20,083 nucleotides of DNA. Origin: a virus. A program made the position numbers and the translations under genes. Shown piece after piece: positions 5,285 through 11,372 of the stretch. The stretch covers positions 1 through 20,083 of the IMG/VR virus record IMGVR_UViG_3300042905_001969; one strand, 5' to 3'. Below the pieces are notes generated by a model that saw only the letters and a list, made by a program, of their open reading frames with translations, made no database searches and had not been told where the DNA came from. The stretch's first letter is position 1. Each line of letters starts with the position of its first letter.

Positions 5285-7466
5285 AAAGAGGCGAATGTTG
5301 TGCTTGAAGTTCACTGACATTGATTTGCCATTTCCTTACAGGAACTGCGCAATTGCCATCCCTGCGACTTTTTTGGTTGTATCCCAACGCTCGAAGTTGC
5401 AGTCCAAGTTTGTGCAGGCTCATTGATTGGCGTGAGTTCATATCAATGTAAACTTTAATTGCACTGGTGGTCATCCAGTTTGTACAGTACTGACTTGGCG
5501 GTTCAAAGTATTTGACAATCAGCTCTCGCTCTAAACTCGGCTGTTCGTTGCCCATCGTGTTTTGGTTCAACACTGCAATGTCTTGACCACTTAAATACCA
5601 GCCTTGTGGATTGGCTCTCCATTCGTTGTATAGTTCAACTAATAGTTCGGTTTTGTCAATTGCCTCGTACTTCTCCCAGTCGATTTTTATGACATCAATT
5701 GGAATGATGCGGCGATTTCCTGTGGGGTCGTTAATGATTTCGGATTCGTTGCTCGTGCCGCATAGCACGGCCAACCTGCGCAGTTCCTCGTGTACCTTTC
5801 CATAAGGCTTGCGAATTGTAAACGTTTTACGACTTGACAGCTCCTTCAACTTTTTCGCCTCCTGCTTTGACTTTCCACCAAACTCATCATCGCATAAGAT
5901 TATTTTTTTGCACATCAGAATCTCATCATCCTTACCCGCGTCAAGTTTGGTTTCACCGTAGTAGCCTTGCAGTTCATCGGGTAGTAGTTGTCGAAAAAAG
6001 TTTGTTTTGCCAATGCCTTGCGCGCCTGTCAGCACCAAACAAATCACTGAATAGTCGTAGTGCATTGACCCGATAATGCTCAAAAGCCACTTTCGTAAAA
6101 AGGTTGCGATGTAAAAAATATCGTGGTTGTTGCTTTCGATGCAGGTAATTAACTCATCGATAAGGCCCTTCGGTCGCTTGGATGCATTTGCCGCAAAGAA
6201 GTCCACGAATGGATTATATCGCGCTGTATTTTCAGAATCAATGATATCGAACACCAGTTGCTTTTTGACCTTTGATCCGTAGGCGTGAACGGCTTGCAGG
6301 TAGATGGTGTTCAATTCGCGGTCGGTCAATGGCTCGCCTGCCTTCTCGTAGTTGCGCGTCACCTCGTTCATCTTGATGTTAAAGCCTGCGATAAAGGTTT
6401 TAAGCGCGTCCAGCATCTCATCTGCTGATGGCTTTTCTACGTCTTTTTCTTGCAATGCAAAGGCTTGGGTGACGCGCTCTTCTACGTCTTCTAAACCTTC
6501 GACTTCGGTTAGGTATGCGATTGTTTCATTCCGAGCATCATCGGTTGACTTGAATCCACCAGCGACACCAACGCGTGAGCGGTTGACCAGTGATTGCTTT
6601 TCGATGCGCTTTGTTTCAGGAGTTTGTACCTCTACCCCTGCGCACTTGGCCATATAGACAAGGGTTGCGAAGGTGATTTCTCCGCGTGTTGATTTCAGCA
6701 GTTCATCGTATTTGCTGTCGCATTTGCGGCTGTCGTACTTTGCGCTGACTGATGACAGCGCGTGAAACATTGCCCTCCCTTCGGGTGAATCTTTGTACTT
6801 ATTGATGACGGCACAGCCAACGCGATACCAGTCGTGGTAACCTTCGCATAGGTTTATGCCTCGGCTAATGATTTGCGAAAGCATATAGTTGCTGTCGCTT
6901 TCGTTACCTACATACTGCGCCCGCATTGGTGCTGATGGCTTCGGCAGGTAGTCCTTAAATCGTGGTATTTTTTTCGCGGCTTGGTACAAGTCAGGGTCAT
7001 AGCTGACGAACCGAAGGCGCGCCACGTCCTTGCAGGATTTGTCGCAGATTAGTTCGTACCTATCAGCAAGTCGCTTTTCAAGAGCAAGGTAAGCGTCAAG
7101 GTGTCGGTTCGGGTCGATGGGAAATATGGCGCAGTAGCCTTGACCGCCAACGCTTACGAACATCGCGTAGAGAGCAGGGTCTTCGCGAAGCTTGGCGATA
7201 CCTTCTTTGATGTTCGGGTTGTCATTGGCATCTATGTCGATTGCGATAAAGCCACTGTGTTCAATCAGGTGTTCTTTTTTGCGTTGCTTAAACTCGCCGC
7301 TTGTGGTGAATGCAGGTAGGTTGTCTTTTGTGCCTTTGCCTGTTCGATATGCCAGCACTTGGTCTTGCCACCTTCCATCCTTGATGTTCATCAGCAAGGT
7401 GTTGAGGTCGCTTGTCTGCGAAGGCGTTACGGCTTTGTTATTGGCAAATACGGATACTTTTATCAT
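5280..7466 (-). CDS. primase-helicase: BT4734-like primase, PriCT and VapE-type helicase domains
   Basis: A 728-residue replication protein. The N-terminus (about 1-170) is a BT4734/BF3469-like primase domain with the acidic pair in FIAIDIDAND (D77, D79) that in archaeo-eukaryotic primases binds metal. Residues about 190-265 (YHDWYRVGCAVINKY...) fit a PriCT-type helical domain. The C-terminal half is a virulence-associated E (VapE) SF3-like helicase: Walker A GAQGIGKT at about residues 480-487, a Walker B-like IILCDDEF, and the conserved GTSNESEIINDPTGNRR segment. It would prime and unwind phage DNA. The stop codon TAG lies in the last TGTAGTCA unit of the repeat cluster. Upstream is the small RNA / terminator region, leaving an unusually short leader. 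Confidence 0.9.
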   Translation of the reverse strand: MIKVSVFANNKAVTPSQTSDLNTLLMNIKDGRWQDQVLAYRTGKGTKDNLPAFTTSGEFKQRKKEHLIEHSGFIAIDIDANDNPNIKEGIAKLREDPALYAMFVSVGGQGYCAIFPIDPNRHLDAYLALEKRLADRYELICDKSCKDVARLRFVSYDPDLYQAAKKIPRFKDYLPKPSAPMRAQYVGNESDSNYMLSQIISRGINLCEGYHDWYRVGCAVINKYKDSPEGRAMFHALSSVSAKYDSRKCDSKYDELLKSTRGEITFATLVYMAKCAGVEVQTPETKRIEKQSLVNRSRVGVAGGFKSTDDARNETIAYLTEVEGLEDVEERVTQAFALQEKDVEKPSADEMLDALKTFIAGFNIKMNEVTRNYEKAGEPLTDRELNTIYLQAVHAYGSKVKKQLVFDIIDSENTARYNPFVDFFAANASKRPKGLIDELITCIESNNHDIFYIATFLRKWLLSIIGSMHYDYSVICLVLTGAQGIGKTNFFRQLLPDELQGYYGETKLDAGKDDEILMCKKIILCDDEFGGKSKQEAKKLKELSSRKTFTIRKPYGKVHEELRRLAVLCGTSNESEIINDPTGNRRIIPIDVIKIDWEKYEAIDKTELLVELYNEWRANPQGWYLSGQDIAVLNQNTMGNEQPSLERELIVKYFEPPSQYCTNWMTTSAIKVYIDMNSRQSMSLHKLGLQLRALGYNQKSRRDGNCAVPVRKWQINVSELQAQHSPLL

Positions 7467-7483
7467 CGTTAAAATTTAGAAGT

Positions 7484-7518
7484 AAAAAAAGCCCCGACAG
7501 GTAGGAGGCTGTCGGGGC
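7484..7518 (-). terminator. strong intrinsic terminator
   Basis: On the minus strand a perfect ten-pair stem GCCCCGACAG / CTGTCGGGGC closes an eight-base loop CCTCCTAC and is followed at once by seven T residues. This is the best terminator in the window. It ends the transcript coming from the early small genes and from the adjacent -7 box, only 18 nt before the primase start, so primase expression would depend on read-through, antitermination or a start site very close to the gene. Confidence 0.88.
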
Positions 7519-7578
7519 AAGCCAAAGGTAGCGGCTCGTCTTCCGTTGATACCGTTCTCCTACAAACAGCATCAACTC
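7484..7578 (-). ncRNA. candidate small RNA with two loop-complementary hairpins
   Basis: A compact unit in the 136-nt gap before the primase gene. A -7 box at 7591-7584 predicts a start near 7578. Hairpin 1 (7576-7545) has eleven pairs, GTTGATGCTGT with ACGGTATCAAC including two G-U, and shows GTAGGAG in its ten-base loop. A linker of 26 nt carries a possible AGCC/GGCT stem. Hairpin 2 (7518-7491) is the terminator stem, with CTCCTAC in its loop, the exact seven-base complement of the first loop. The RNA would be about 95 nt and could form a kissing-loop fold or dimerise. It contains no open reading frame of note. Alternatives: a regulated leader of the primase gene, or chance complementarity. 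Confidence 0.6.
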
Positions 7579-7583
7579 TGTCA

Positions 7584-7591
7584 CAAATATA
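7584..7591 (-). promoter_or_regulatory. putative -7 promoter box (TATATTTG) of the small RNA
   Basis: Exact TAnnTTTG match on the minus strand, positioned so that transcription would begin at the foot of hairpin 1 of the small RNA candidate. The expected -33 TTTG is missing: the upstream sequence lies in the end of the gene at 7603 and shows no match. Support therefore comes from the box and its exact placement. Confidence 0.45.
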
Positions 7592-7602
7592 GAAATTATT
7601 CG

Positions 7603-7809
7603 TTACGATTCGTCCTCTCTATACCTTTCCTCAGCAATAGTGTTCATTGCCTTGTAGCAGGTTTTTTCCGTGAACGTTTGCCCCACCATCAAGCCAACAA
7701 ACGCTTCGATGATTTCGGTAGCCGTGTGTTCGTTTCCTTCCATTTCGGTGGAACAAACGCGCCCATCAATTTGCAGGCTAATCTTGGTACACTGGTTAAA
7801 ATGGGTCAT
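7603..7809 (-). CDS. hypothetical protein, 68 aa
   Basis: A 68-residue protein starting MTHFNQCTKISLQIDGRVCS. The first half is predicted beta strand, the second half helical (IIEAFVGLMVGQTFTEKTCYKAMNTIAEER). ATG 7809 is preferred over an upstream codon at 7875, which would place 22 low-complexity Thr/Ser/Lys residues inside the preceding gene. The start overlaps that gene's end by 14 nt. No family recognised. It is the last gene before the small RNA and terminator. Confidence 0.68.
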   Translation of the reverse strand: MTHFNQCTKISLQIDGRVCSTEMEGNEHTATEIIEAFVGLMVGQTFTEKTCYKAMNTIAEERYREDES

Positions 7810-8029
7810 TGCCTTGGTCGTATTGGTTGTAGGTGTTAGCGACTGGTGCTTGCTTCGGCTGGACGCTTCCTGCAAGGAATTCGCCCTTCGCTCCGTTCTT
7901 GACCCACAGGCTTACGCTGTATTCCTGTCCGTTCAGTAGCAGACTGCCCTTCCATCGCGGAGCGTTGGCGTTGGCTGATTGGTTGGTGAACACGCTGATG
8001 TCACCGTCTTTTTTTTGGTAATTGCTCAT
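7796..8029 (-). CDS. small beta-rich phage protein (DUF736-like)
   Basis: A 77-residue protein from ATG 8029: a polar N-terminus, then WKGSLLLNGQEYSVSLWVKNGAKGEFLAGSV, alternating strands typical of the short phage proteins related to DUF736, and a disordered Gln/Asn/Pro-rich tail ending QYDQGNDPF. The strand pattern with Trp residues is compatible with an OB-like or nucleic-acid-binding fold, but that is inference. The leader TTAAACCAAACCAAATT immediately precedes ATG and at the same time encodes the last residues (NQTKL) of the upstream gene, with an ATGA junction. Confidence 0.7.
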   Translation of the reverse strand: MSNYQKKDGDISVFTNQSANANAPRWKGSLLLNGQEYSVSLWVKNGAKGEFLAGSVQPKQAPVANTYNQYDQGNDPF

Positions 8030-8265
8030 AATTTGGTTTGGTTTAAGGTTTGTTTGCAATATCGTTTAATAATGTCATAATAGCTGTTTTGGCTTTTTCT
8101 TCCGTTCCTGCGCCCATCCTTGCCAAATTCTGCAAGCCTCTCCTGCAATTTAGTTAAGGCTTCATATACTGGAATTTCAGGCGAATAAACAGCGTTGTTC
8201 ATTTCGTATTTGGCCTCCTCTAATGCGCTGGCCAAAATGTACGCTTCGTCTTTTGTGATTCTCAT
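8026..8265 (-). CDS. hypothetical protein, 79 aa
   Basis: A 79-residue helical protein (MRITKDEAYILASALEEAKYE...) with a basic C-terminal third (KDGRRNGRKSQNSYYDIIKRY) that might touch nucleic acid. Its start is preceded by TTAAACCCAACTAATCT, a member of the recurrent start element, and its stop is the TGA of an ATGA junction. Small helical proteins of this kind are common in early regions of Bacteroidota phages. Function unknown. Confidence 0.7.
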   Translation of the reverse strand: MRITKDEAYILASALEEAKYEMNNAVYSPEIPVYEALTKLQERLAEFGKDGRRNGRKSQNSYYDIIKRYCKQTLNQTKL

Positions 8266-8278
8266 AGATTAGTTGGGT

Positions 8279-8428
8279 TTAAGGTTTAAGATTTATGTTT
8301 TTTTCACAAATTGGAAGTTTAAGCAGTATTTGTGAGGAGTGTATAATACCGCAAAAATCACATACATAATAATTGTCGCGTATTTCAATCCATTTGTGAG
8401 AATTAAATCTTAATTCTCTCCAATACAT
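8279..8428 (-). CDS. small CxxC protein, start uncertain
   Basis: A 49-residue frame from ATG 8428 (MYWRELRFNSHKWIEIRDNY...) containing CDFCG and a later Cys, a likely zinc knuckle. It ends 13 nt before the next start, and the stop TAA is the first part of that gene's leader element, which supports it as a real gene. The frame is open back to the stop of the preceding gene at 8492, and the extra part (including IELTQEQEEA) looks like genuine protein, yet holds no ATG, GTG or TTG. Either translation starts at the internal ATG, a rare start such as ATA or ATC is used, or the original start has been mutated. Confidence 0.5.
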   Translation of the reverse strand: MYWRELRFNSHKWIEIRDNYYVCDFCGIIHSSQILLKLPICEKNINLKP

Positions 8429-8491
8429 TGCTTCTTCTTGCTCTTGTGTTAATTCAATTGATTTTTTCTGTACTATGATATCGTTGTAAAA

Positions 8492-8749
8492 TTAAGCATT
8501 GTGACTTTCCCACCAGTCGGCCGCTTTCTGCATCGCGCTCAACAGGCCGCCATCGTGTTCGGTGCCTTTCATCCTAATCAGGTCGTGAATGATGTACTTC
8601 TGATGCTGGTCAAATCCAGTGTCGGTGTAGTGAACAGCAGGGATGTCGCCACTGTCATCGTCAAACCATTCGTGTGCGGAAAAGTACATTGGTACTTCGA
8701 AGCTACCTGCTTCGTCTTCAATTTCAAATACAAATTCAATGTCGTTCAT
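8492..8749 (-). CDS. acidic hypothetical protein, 85 aa
   Basis: An 85-residue strongly acidic protein (MNDIEFVFEIEDEAGSFEV..., later HEWFDDDSGDIPAV) with a helical C-terminus ending KAADWWESHNA. The acidity recalls DNA-mimic inhibitors, but many phage proteins are acidic and no family is recognised. The leader ACTAAACCCAACT directly precedes ATG 8749; the T-A-A within it is also the stop of the upstream small membrane gene, so the two genes are separated by eight bases. Confidence 0.7.
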   Translation of the reverse strand: MNDIEFVFEIEDEAGSFEVPMYFSAHEWFDDDSGDIPAVHYTDTGFDQHQKYIIHDLIRMKGTEHDGGLLSAMQKAADWWESHNA

Positions 8750-8757
8750 AGTTGGGT

Positions 8758-8895
8758 TTAGTTTAATATCGCTATAAAAATCTGCTTAATGAGGTAAATT
8801 AGCATCGCCTGTACAAGCAGCACGCCCAATGCAATTGTTGTATAAAGCACAAAAGTTGGTAATGCTTCAATTAAGTCTTTTAATTTATTTTTCAT
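8758..8895 (-). CDS. small single-span membrane protein, 45 aa
   Basis: A 45-residue frame that fills the gap between two larger genes. ATG 8895 overlaps the stop of the alanine-rich gene (ATGA) and the stop TAA at 8758-8760 begins the leader of the next gene. The product starts MKNKLKDLIEALPTFVLY and has one clear membrane helix from about residue 14 to 42, preceded by a basic, amphipathic N-terminus, so an inner-membrane protein with its N-terminus in the cytoplasm is expected. The start is preceded by ATAAACCCAACCCAACT. Role unknown. Confidence 0.68.
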   Translation of the reverse strand: MKNKLKDLIEALPTFVLYTTIALGVLLVQAMLIYLIKQIFIAILN

Positions 8896-9491
8896 AGTTG
8901 GGTTGGGTTTATAATTGAATTAACTTTTTGGATGATTAGGTCGCCGATGTATTGGCGGCAAATGTCAGCTGTTTGCAATCGATTTGCATCACGGGCAGCA
9001 GTATCGGCATCGGCATCGTAATAGGCATCGGCAGCGGCAGCGTAAATGGCATCGGCAGCAGTATCGGCAGCGTCAGCGTAAGTGGCATCGGCAGCGTAAT
9101 AGGCAGCGGCAGCGGCAGCGTAATAGGCAGCGGCACGGGCAGAGGCAGCGGCACGGGCAGAGGCAGCGGAATAGGCACGGGCAGAGGCAGCGGCATCGGC
9201 ACGGGCAGCATCTAACTCCTCACGTGTTGCCGTGCCTTCGCCAAAAGCAATCGCGGTGTCAACTGCTTTAAGGCTTCTACCGTCATTCATCAAGTGCCTA
9301 ACGGTGTTGGCGCAGTGCCCTTTTGCAAGGGTTAATGGTTGCAGTCCGATGTCGCATTTATATGCGAGCCACAGCAACCAATCGCCGCGGTGGCAGGTAG
9401 CAACAACCTCTTCGATTGTTTTACTTTCTGCCCACTCAATTGCGTTGGAGCAGGCGTTAACAATTTTTTTTAGATATTCTGTAAATGTCAT
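8892..9491 (-). CDS. alanine-rich repeat protein, copy 1 (putative immunity-like family)
   Basis: A 199-residue protein in two parts. Residues 1-93 form a globular helical domain with TCHRGDWLLWLAYKCDIG, then LTLAKGHCANTVRHLM, then AVDTAIAFGEGTATREEL. Residues 94-169 are more than half alanine with Tyr, Asp, Ser and Arg, a long predicted helix or coiled rod; the C-terminus (170-199) is again ordinary. This layout resembles proteins annotated as putative immunity proteins (Imm-5-like), a label I give only tentatively. The rod is encoded by a hexamer-like repeat (GCC NNT). A second copy lies at 11369-11887. The last codons (NPTQL) are the leader of the next gene. Start ATG 9491 follows TTTAACCCAATCCAATT. 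Confidence 0.82.
   Translation of the reverse strand: MTFTEYLKKIVNACSNAIEWAESKTIEEVVATCHRGDWLLWLAYKCDIGLQPLTLAKGHCANTVRHLMNDGRSLKAVDTAIAFGEGTATREELDAARADAAASARAYSAASARAAASARAAAYYAAAAAAYYAADATYADAADTAADAIYAAAADAYYDADADTAARDANRLQTADICRQYIGDLIIQKVNSIINPTQL
8992..9212. repeat. hexanucleotide-periodic coding repeat (GCC NNT)
   Basis: On the minus strand, alternate codons are almost all GCC and the codons between them mostly end in T (GCT, TCT, CGT, GAT, TAT), giving a six-base period over about 220 bp. Units such as GCCGCTGCCTCTGCCCGT recur. Changes in unit number keep the frame, so the alanine-rich rod can lengthen or shorten by slippage or unequal recombination; the second gene copy is shorter by 27 residues in total. 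Confidence 0.8.
9074..9279. repeat. 206-bp exact direct repeat, copy 1
   Basis: Identical base for base to 11473-11678, a displacement of 2399 bp in the same orientation. It covers part of the alanine-rich segment and the conserved codons just before it. Flanking parts of both genes are similar but carry many substitutions, so the identity ends sharply. This suggests recent gene conversion or recombination between two older duplicates, and would allow deletion of the genes between. Confidence 0.9.
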
Positions 9492-9503
9492 AATTGGATT
9501 GGG

Positions 9504-9755
9504 TTAAAGGTTATCGGTTTGTTTTATGCGATACGCTCTCGCAAACTTGCGACGAATGTGTTCGTCGTTCGAATAGTAGCCAGTTGGGTCGTTGCAGTCC
9601 AAGATTTGATACCAATCAATGTTGTTATCATCGCACTCCACTAATTTATCACCCGCCTCAAATGCTTCGTCCAAAGTGTCGTAGGTTCCTGCATAATCTT
9701 CCAGTCCGTGGCAACTGTCGTAGTTGTTGCCTGCGATTAGCAAAAATTTATTCAT
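9504..9755 (-). CDS. acidic hypothetical protein, 83 aa
   Basis: An 83-residue acidic protein (MNKFLLIAGNNYDSCHGLED...) with an N-terminal strand, a helix containing TLDEAFEAGDKLVE, and NNIDWYQILDCNDPTGYY, ending in a basic stretch. Short phage proteins of this strand-helix type are often called hypothetical. ATG 9755 is preferred to an upstream ATG at 9836 because the leader ATCTATACCCAACCGAACT lies directly before it and it overlaps the previous stop as ATGA. The final codons and the leader of the alanine-rich gene are adjacent. Confidence 0.7.
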   Translation of the reverse strand: MNKFLLIAGNNYDSCHGLEDYAGTYDTLDEAFEAGDKLVECDDNNIDWYQILDCNDPTGYYSNDEHIRRKFARAYRIKQTDNL

Positions 9756-9982
9756 AGTTCGGTTGGGTATAGATATGTTTCGTTGTAGTATAATTCTGCA
9801 TAAGTTGTCCGCATCTCTTTGATAGCAGTACTCCAAGTATCTCCATCTATTCGAGCATTAATAATTTGCATTTTCTCTTTTTCCATCAAAGATTTAATCT
9901 TTTCTTCAATAAGCAGTACTGCATCCAAGTCCATCGGCATTGTTGCCCTAACCCACTCTAACATTTCTTGCATAGCTGTCAT
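9752..9982 (-). CDS. hypothetical protein, 76 aa
   Basis: A 76-residue helical protein (MTAMQEMLEWVRATMPMDLD...) with a lysine/glutamate-rich central helix (IEEKIKSLMEKEKMQII). It begins in an ATGA junction with the upstream gene and ends in another with the downstream gene, so its start is well set even though a second Met follows at residue 4. No family recognised. Confidence 0.7.
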   Translation of the reverse strand: MTAMQEMLEWVRATMPMDLDAVLLIEEKIKSLMEKEKMQIINARIDGDTWSTAIKEMRTTYAELYYNETYLYPTEL

Positions 9983-10170
9983 ACTCCTGCCTCCTTCCTG
10001 ATTTGGCGGCTGTCAAGTTCCGCCAAGACCAGCCGCAGTTTATCTGCGGCTGAATCTCGAACGGTGTGGTTGATGGCGATGCGCATCACCAACTCGCAGT
10101 TGGCTTGCTCCACGTGAAGGTTGGCAAGGCTCAGCCCTGCCAACCAAACTTTATAGGCTAATGGTGTCAT
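9979..10170 (-). CDS. hypothetical protein, 63 aa
   Basis: A 63-residue all-helical protein (MTPLAYKVWLAGLSLANLHV...) with a basic end (RQIRKEAGV). Translationally coupled on both sides by ATGA overlaps, between the 145-residue protein of the recombination block and a small hypothetical. Function unknown. Confidence 0.68.
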   Translation of the reverse strand: MTPLAYKVWLAGLSLANLHVEQANCELVMRIAINHTVRDSAADKLRLVLAELDSRQIRKEAGV

Positions 10171-10604
10171 TTGAAGGTTACGGTTAAAGTGGTTTTATTG
10201 GGTTTCATCGGTAGCACTGGAACAATCTCGCCAGTGTCAGGGTCAACAATTACGGCCTTTCCATTCATCCTGAACGCCTGTTTCAGCAGTTCCTGACGCG
10301 CCTTCAATTGCACGGCGAGGTTGTTGCATACTTCATCCTGCGTGAAGTCGGGCATTCCGTTGCCTTCGCGTAGTACAACGTTAGCACCTTCGATGCTGAA
10401 CGCACCTTTGTAATGGTAAGCCTCGTCAATGGCTATGTCTTGCGTGTTGTCCAAGATGCCTTCCAGTGCCTTTATTAAGGCTTTACAGCGGACGTGTACG
10501 CTCAAAGGTGATATGTTGCCATCAAGCACTTGCGAGGTCACTGATTCGATAAATTCGCTTATGTCAGCCTTGCTGATGTTAGCGGGTAGTTGCAGGTTAG
10601 CCAT
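10167..10604 (-). CDS. hypothetical protein of recombination block, 145 aa
   Basis: A 145-residue protein. Residues 1-60 are helical (ISKADISEFIESVTSQVLDG...), followed by AYHYKGAFSIEGANVVLREG and a second helix pair (VCNNLAVQLKARQELLKQAF), with a short beta-rich C-terminus (KAVIVDPDTGEIVPVLPM). I recall similar proteins near single-strand annealing proteins in Bacteroidota phages, which fits its place two genes after the annealing protein, but I cannot name a function. It overlaps the upstream gene by 8 nt and the downstream gene by 4 nt. Confidence 0.72.
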   Translation of the reverse strand: MANLQLPANISKADISEFIESVTSQVLDGNISPLSVHVRCKALIKALEGILDNTQDIAIDEAYHYKGAFSIEGANVVLREGNGMPDFTQDEVCNNLAVQLKARQELLKQAFRMNGKAVIVDPDTGEIVPVLPMKPNKTTLTVTFK

Positions 10605-10872
10605 TGGTGTCTTGCAGGATTTGAAGTGAAGAACGGATGAGGGATTCGGCGCGTGACAAATTGCGCAGGGCCTTTGTCACGTGGGCCTGTGGAAGCTTCG
10701 GCGTTGAGTTGTACTTGTTGTTGTCTCGACCGAAAAGCAGGTATACGGATGATGCTCGCCACGCACAGCCGCGCTTGGTGGTGATGCCTGCTTTGTTGAG
10801 TTCCTCGGCCATCTGCCGCAGTGAAGTGCGGCGATGGGCAGGAAGGGTGTAGATAAATTCGATGGGTGTCAT
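10597..10872 (-). CDS. small protein resembling the 'recombinase' helix of serine recombinases
   Basis: A 91-residue basic protein. Residues 18-47 (LRQMAEELNKAGITTKRGCA, then WRASSVYLLF) match the pattern LNxxGIxTxRGxxWxxSSVxxIL that marks the DNA-binding 'recombinase' domain of large serine recombinases. No catalytic resolvase domain is present, and the gene is too short to hold one. It is probably a stand-alone DNA-binding protein, a regulator or a relic of a recombinase. It overlaps the upstream annealing protein gene as an ATGA junction. A weak leader (TTAAATCCAACAAAAA) precedes ATG 10872. Confidence 0.65.
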   Translation of the reverse strand: MTPIEFIYTLPAHRRTSLRQMAEELNKAGITTKRGCAWRASSVYLLFGRDNNKYNSTPKLPQAHVTKALRNLSRAESLIRSSLQILQDTNG

Positions 10873-11372
10873 TTTTTGTTGGATTTAAGTTGTGATTTAA
10901 CGTATTCAATGCCTTTGGAAAACTTGGCCGCATCCCAGTGTGGTTGCGGAAGTAACCGCGCCATCTCGGCAGGGTCTAACGCTTCGATCAGGATGCAGTA
11001 ATCGGTGCGCAGTTTCTCCAGTTCGTTCTCCTTCGCCAGCGCAAACTGCATCTCATCAGCGGTGGCGATGGCATCCTTCAATCCGATTCCGAAGTTGCCG
11101 AGCGCACGCCCCCACGCACTGCTCTCGCAGTTCTCCACGTAGGAAGTTTTGTTGATGTTTGAACTGGTGCGGTCTTCCTGTGCCAGTCCTGTCGCAACGA
11201 TGCGGCCAGTTGGGTCGGTGATGATAGCGTTCAGCACTACGAAGTCGGGTGTCAATTGCACCACTTCGGTAGTCAGGCAATGGTCGGCGAAGTTCTCGCG
11301 GAAATACTTGATTCTTTCCACGACTTCCACATAAGGCTTGCCCTTGATGTTGATTGTTTTTAGGTTGGTCAT
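10869..11372 (-). CDS. Rad52/ERF-like single-strand annealing protein
   Basis: A 167-residue protein of the phage annealing-protein group related to Rad52/DdrA and ERF. Residues 13-70 (YVEVVERIKYFRENFADHCL..., VVLNAIITDPTGRIVATG) form the beta-beta-alpha core, and SYVENCESSAWGRALGNFGI (77-96) is the strongly conserved segment of this family. After about residue 110 a charged helical tail follows. Such proteins anneal complementary strands during recombination-dependent replication and repair. The leader ACTAAACCCTTAAATCA precedes ATG 11372 and is shared, base for base, with the leader of the alanine-rich gene at 11887; it also encodes that gene's last residues. Confidence 0.8.
   Translation of the reverse strand: MTNLKTINIKGKPYVEVVERIKYFRENFADHCLTTEVVQLTPDFVVLNAIITDPTGRIVATGLAQEDRTSSNINKTSYVENCESSAWGRALGNFGIGLKDAIATADEMQFALAKENELEKLRTDYCILIEALDPAEMARLLPQPHWDAAKFSKGIEYVKSQLKSNKK

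Noticed and set aside
8992-9212. CRISPR array
   Set aside because: The repeats are contiguous, of six-base period and coding, with no spacers. No cas-like gene is present.
8936-9271. Gly/Ser-, Pro/Leu- and Arg/Gln-rich repeat frames over the alanine-rich gene
   Set aside because: Other-frame readings of the hexamer-periodic coding repeat. The minus frame with an intact N-terminal domain and a paralogue is the real one.
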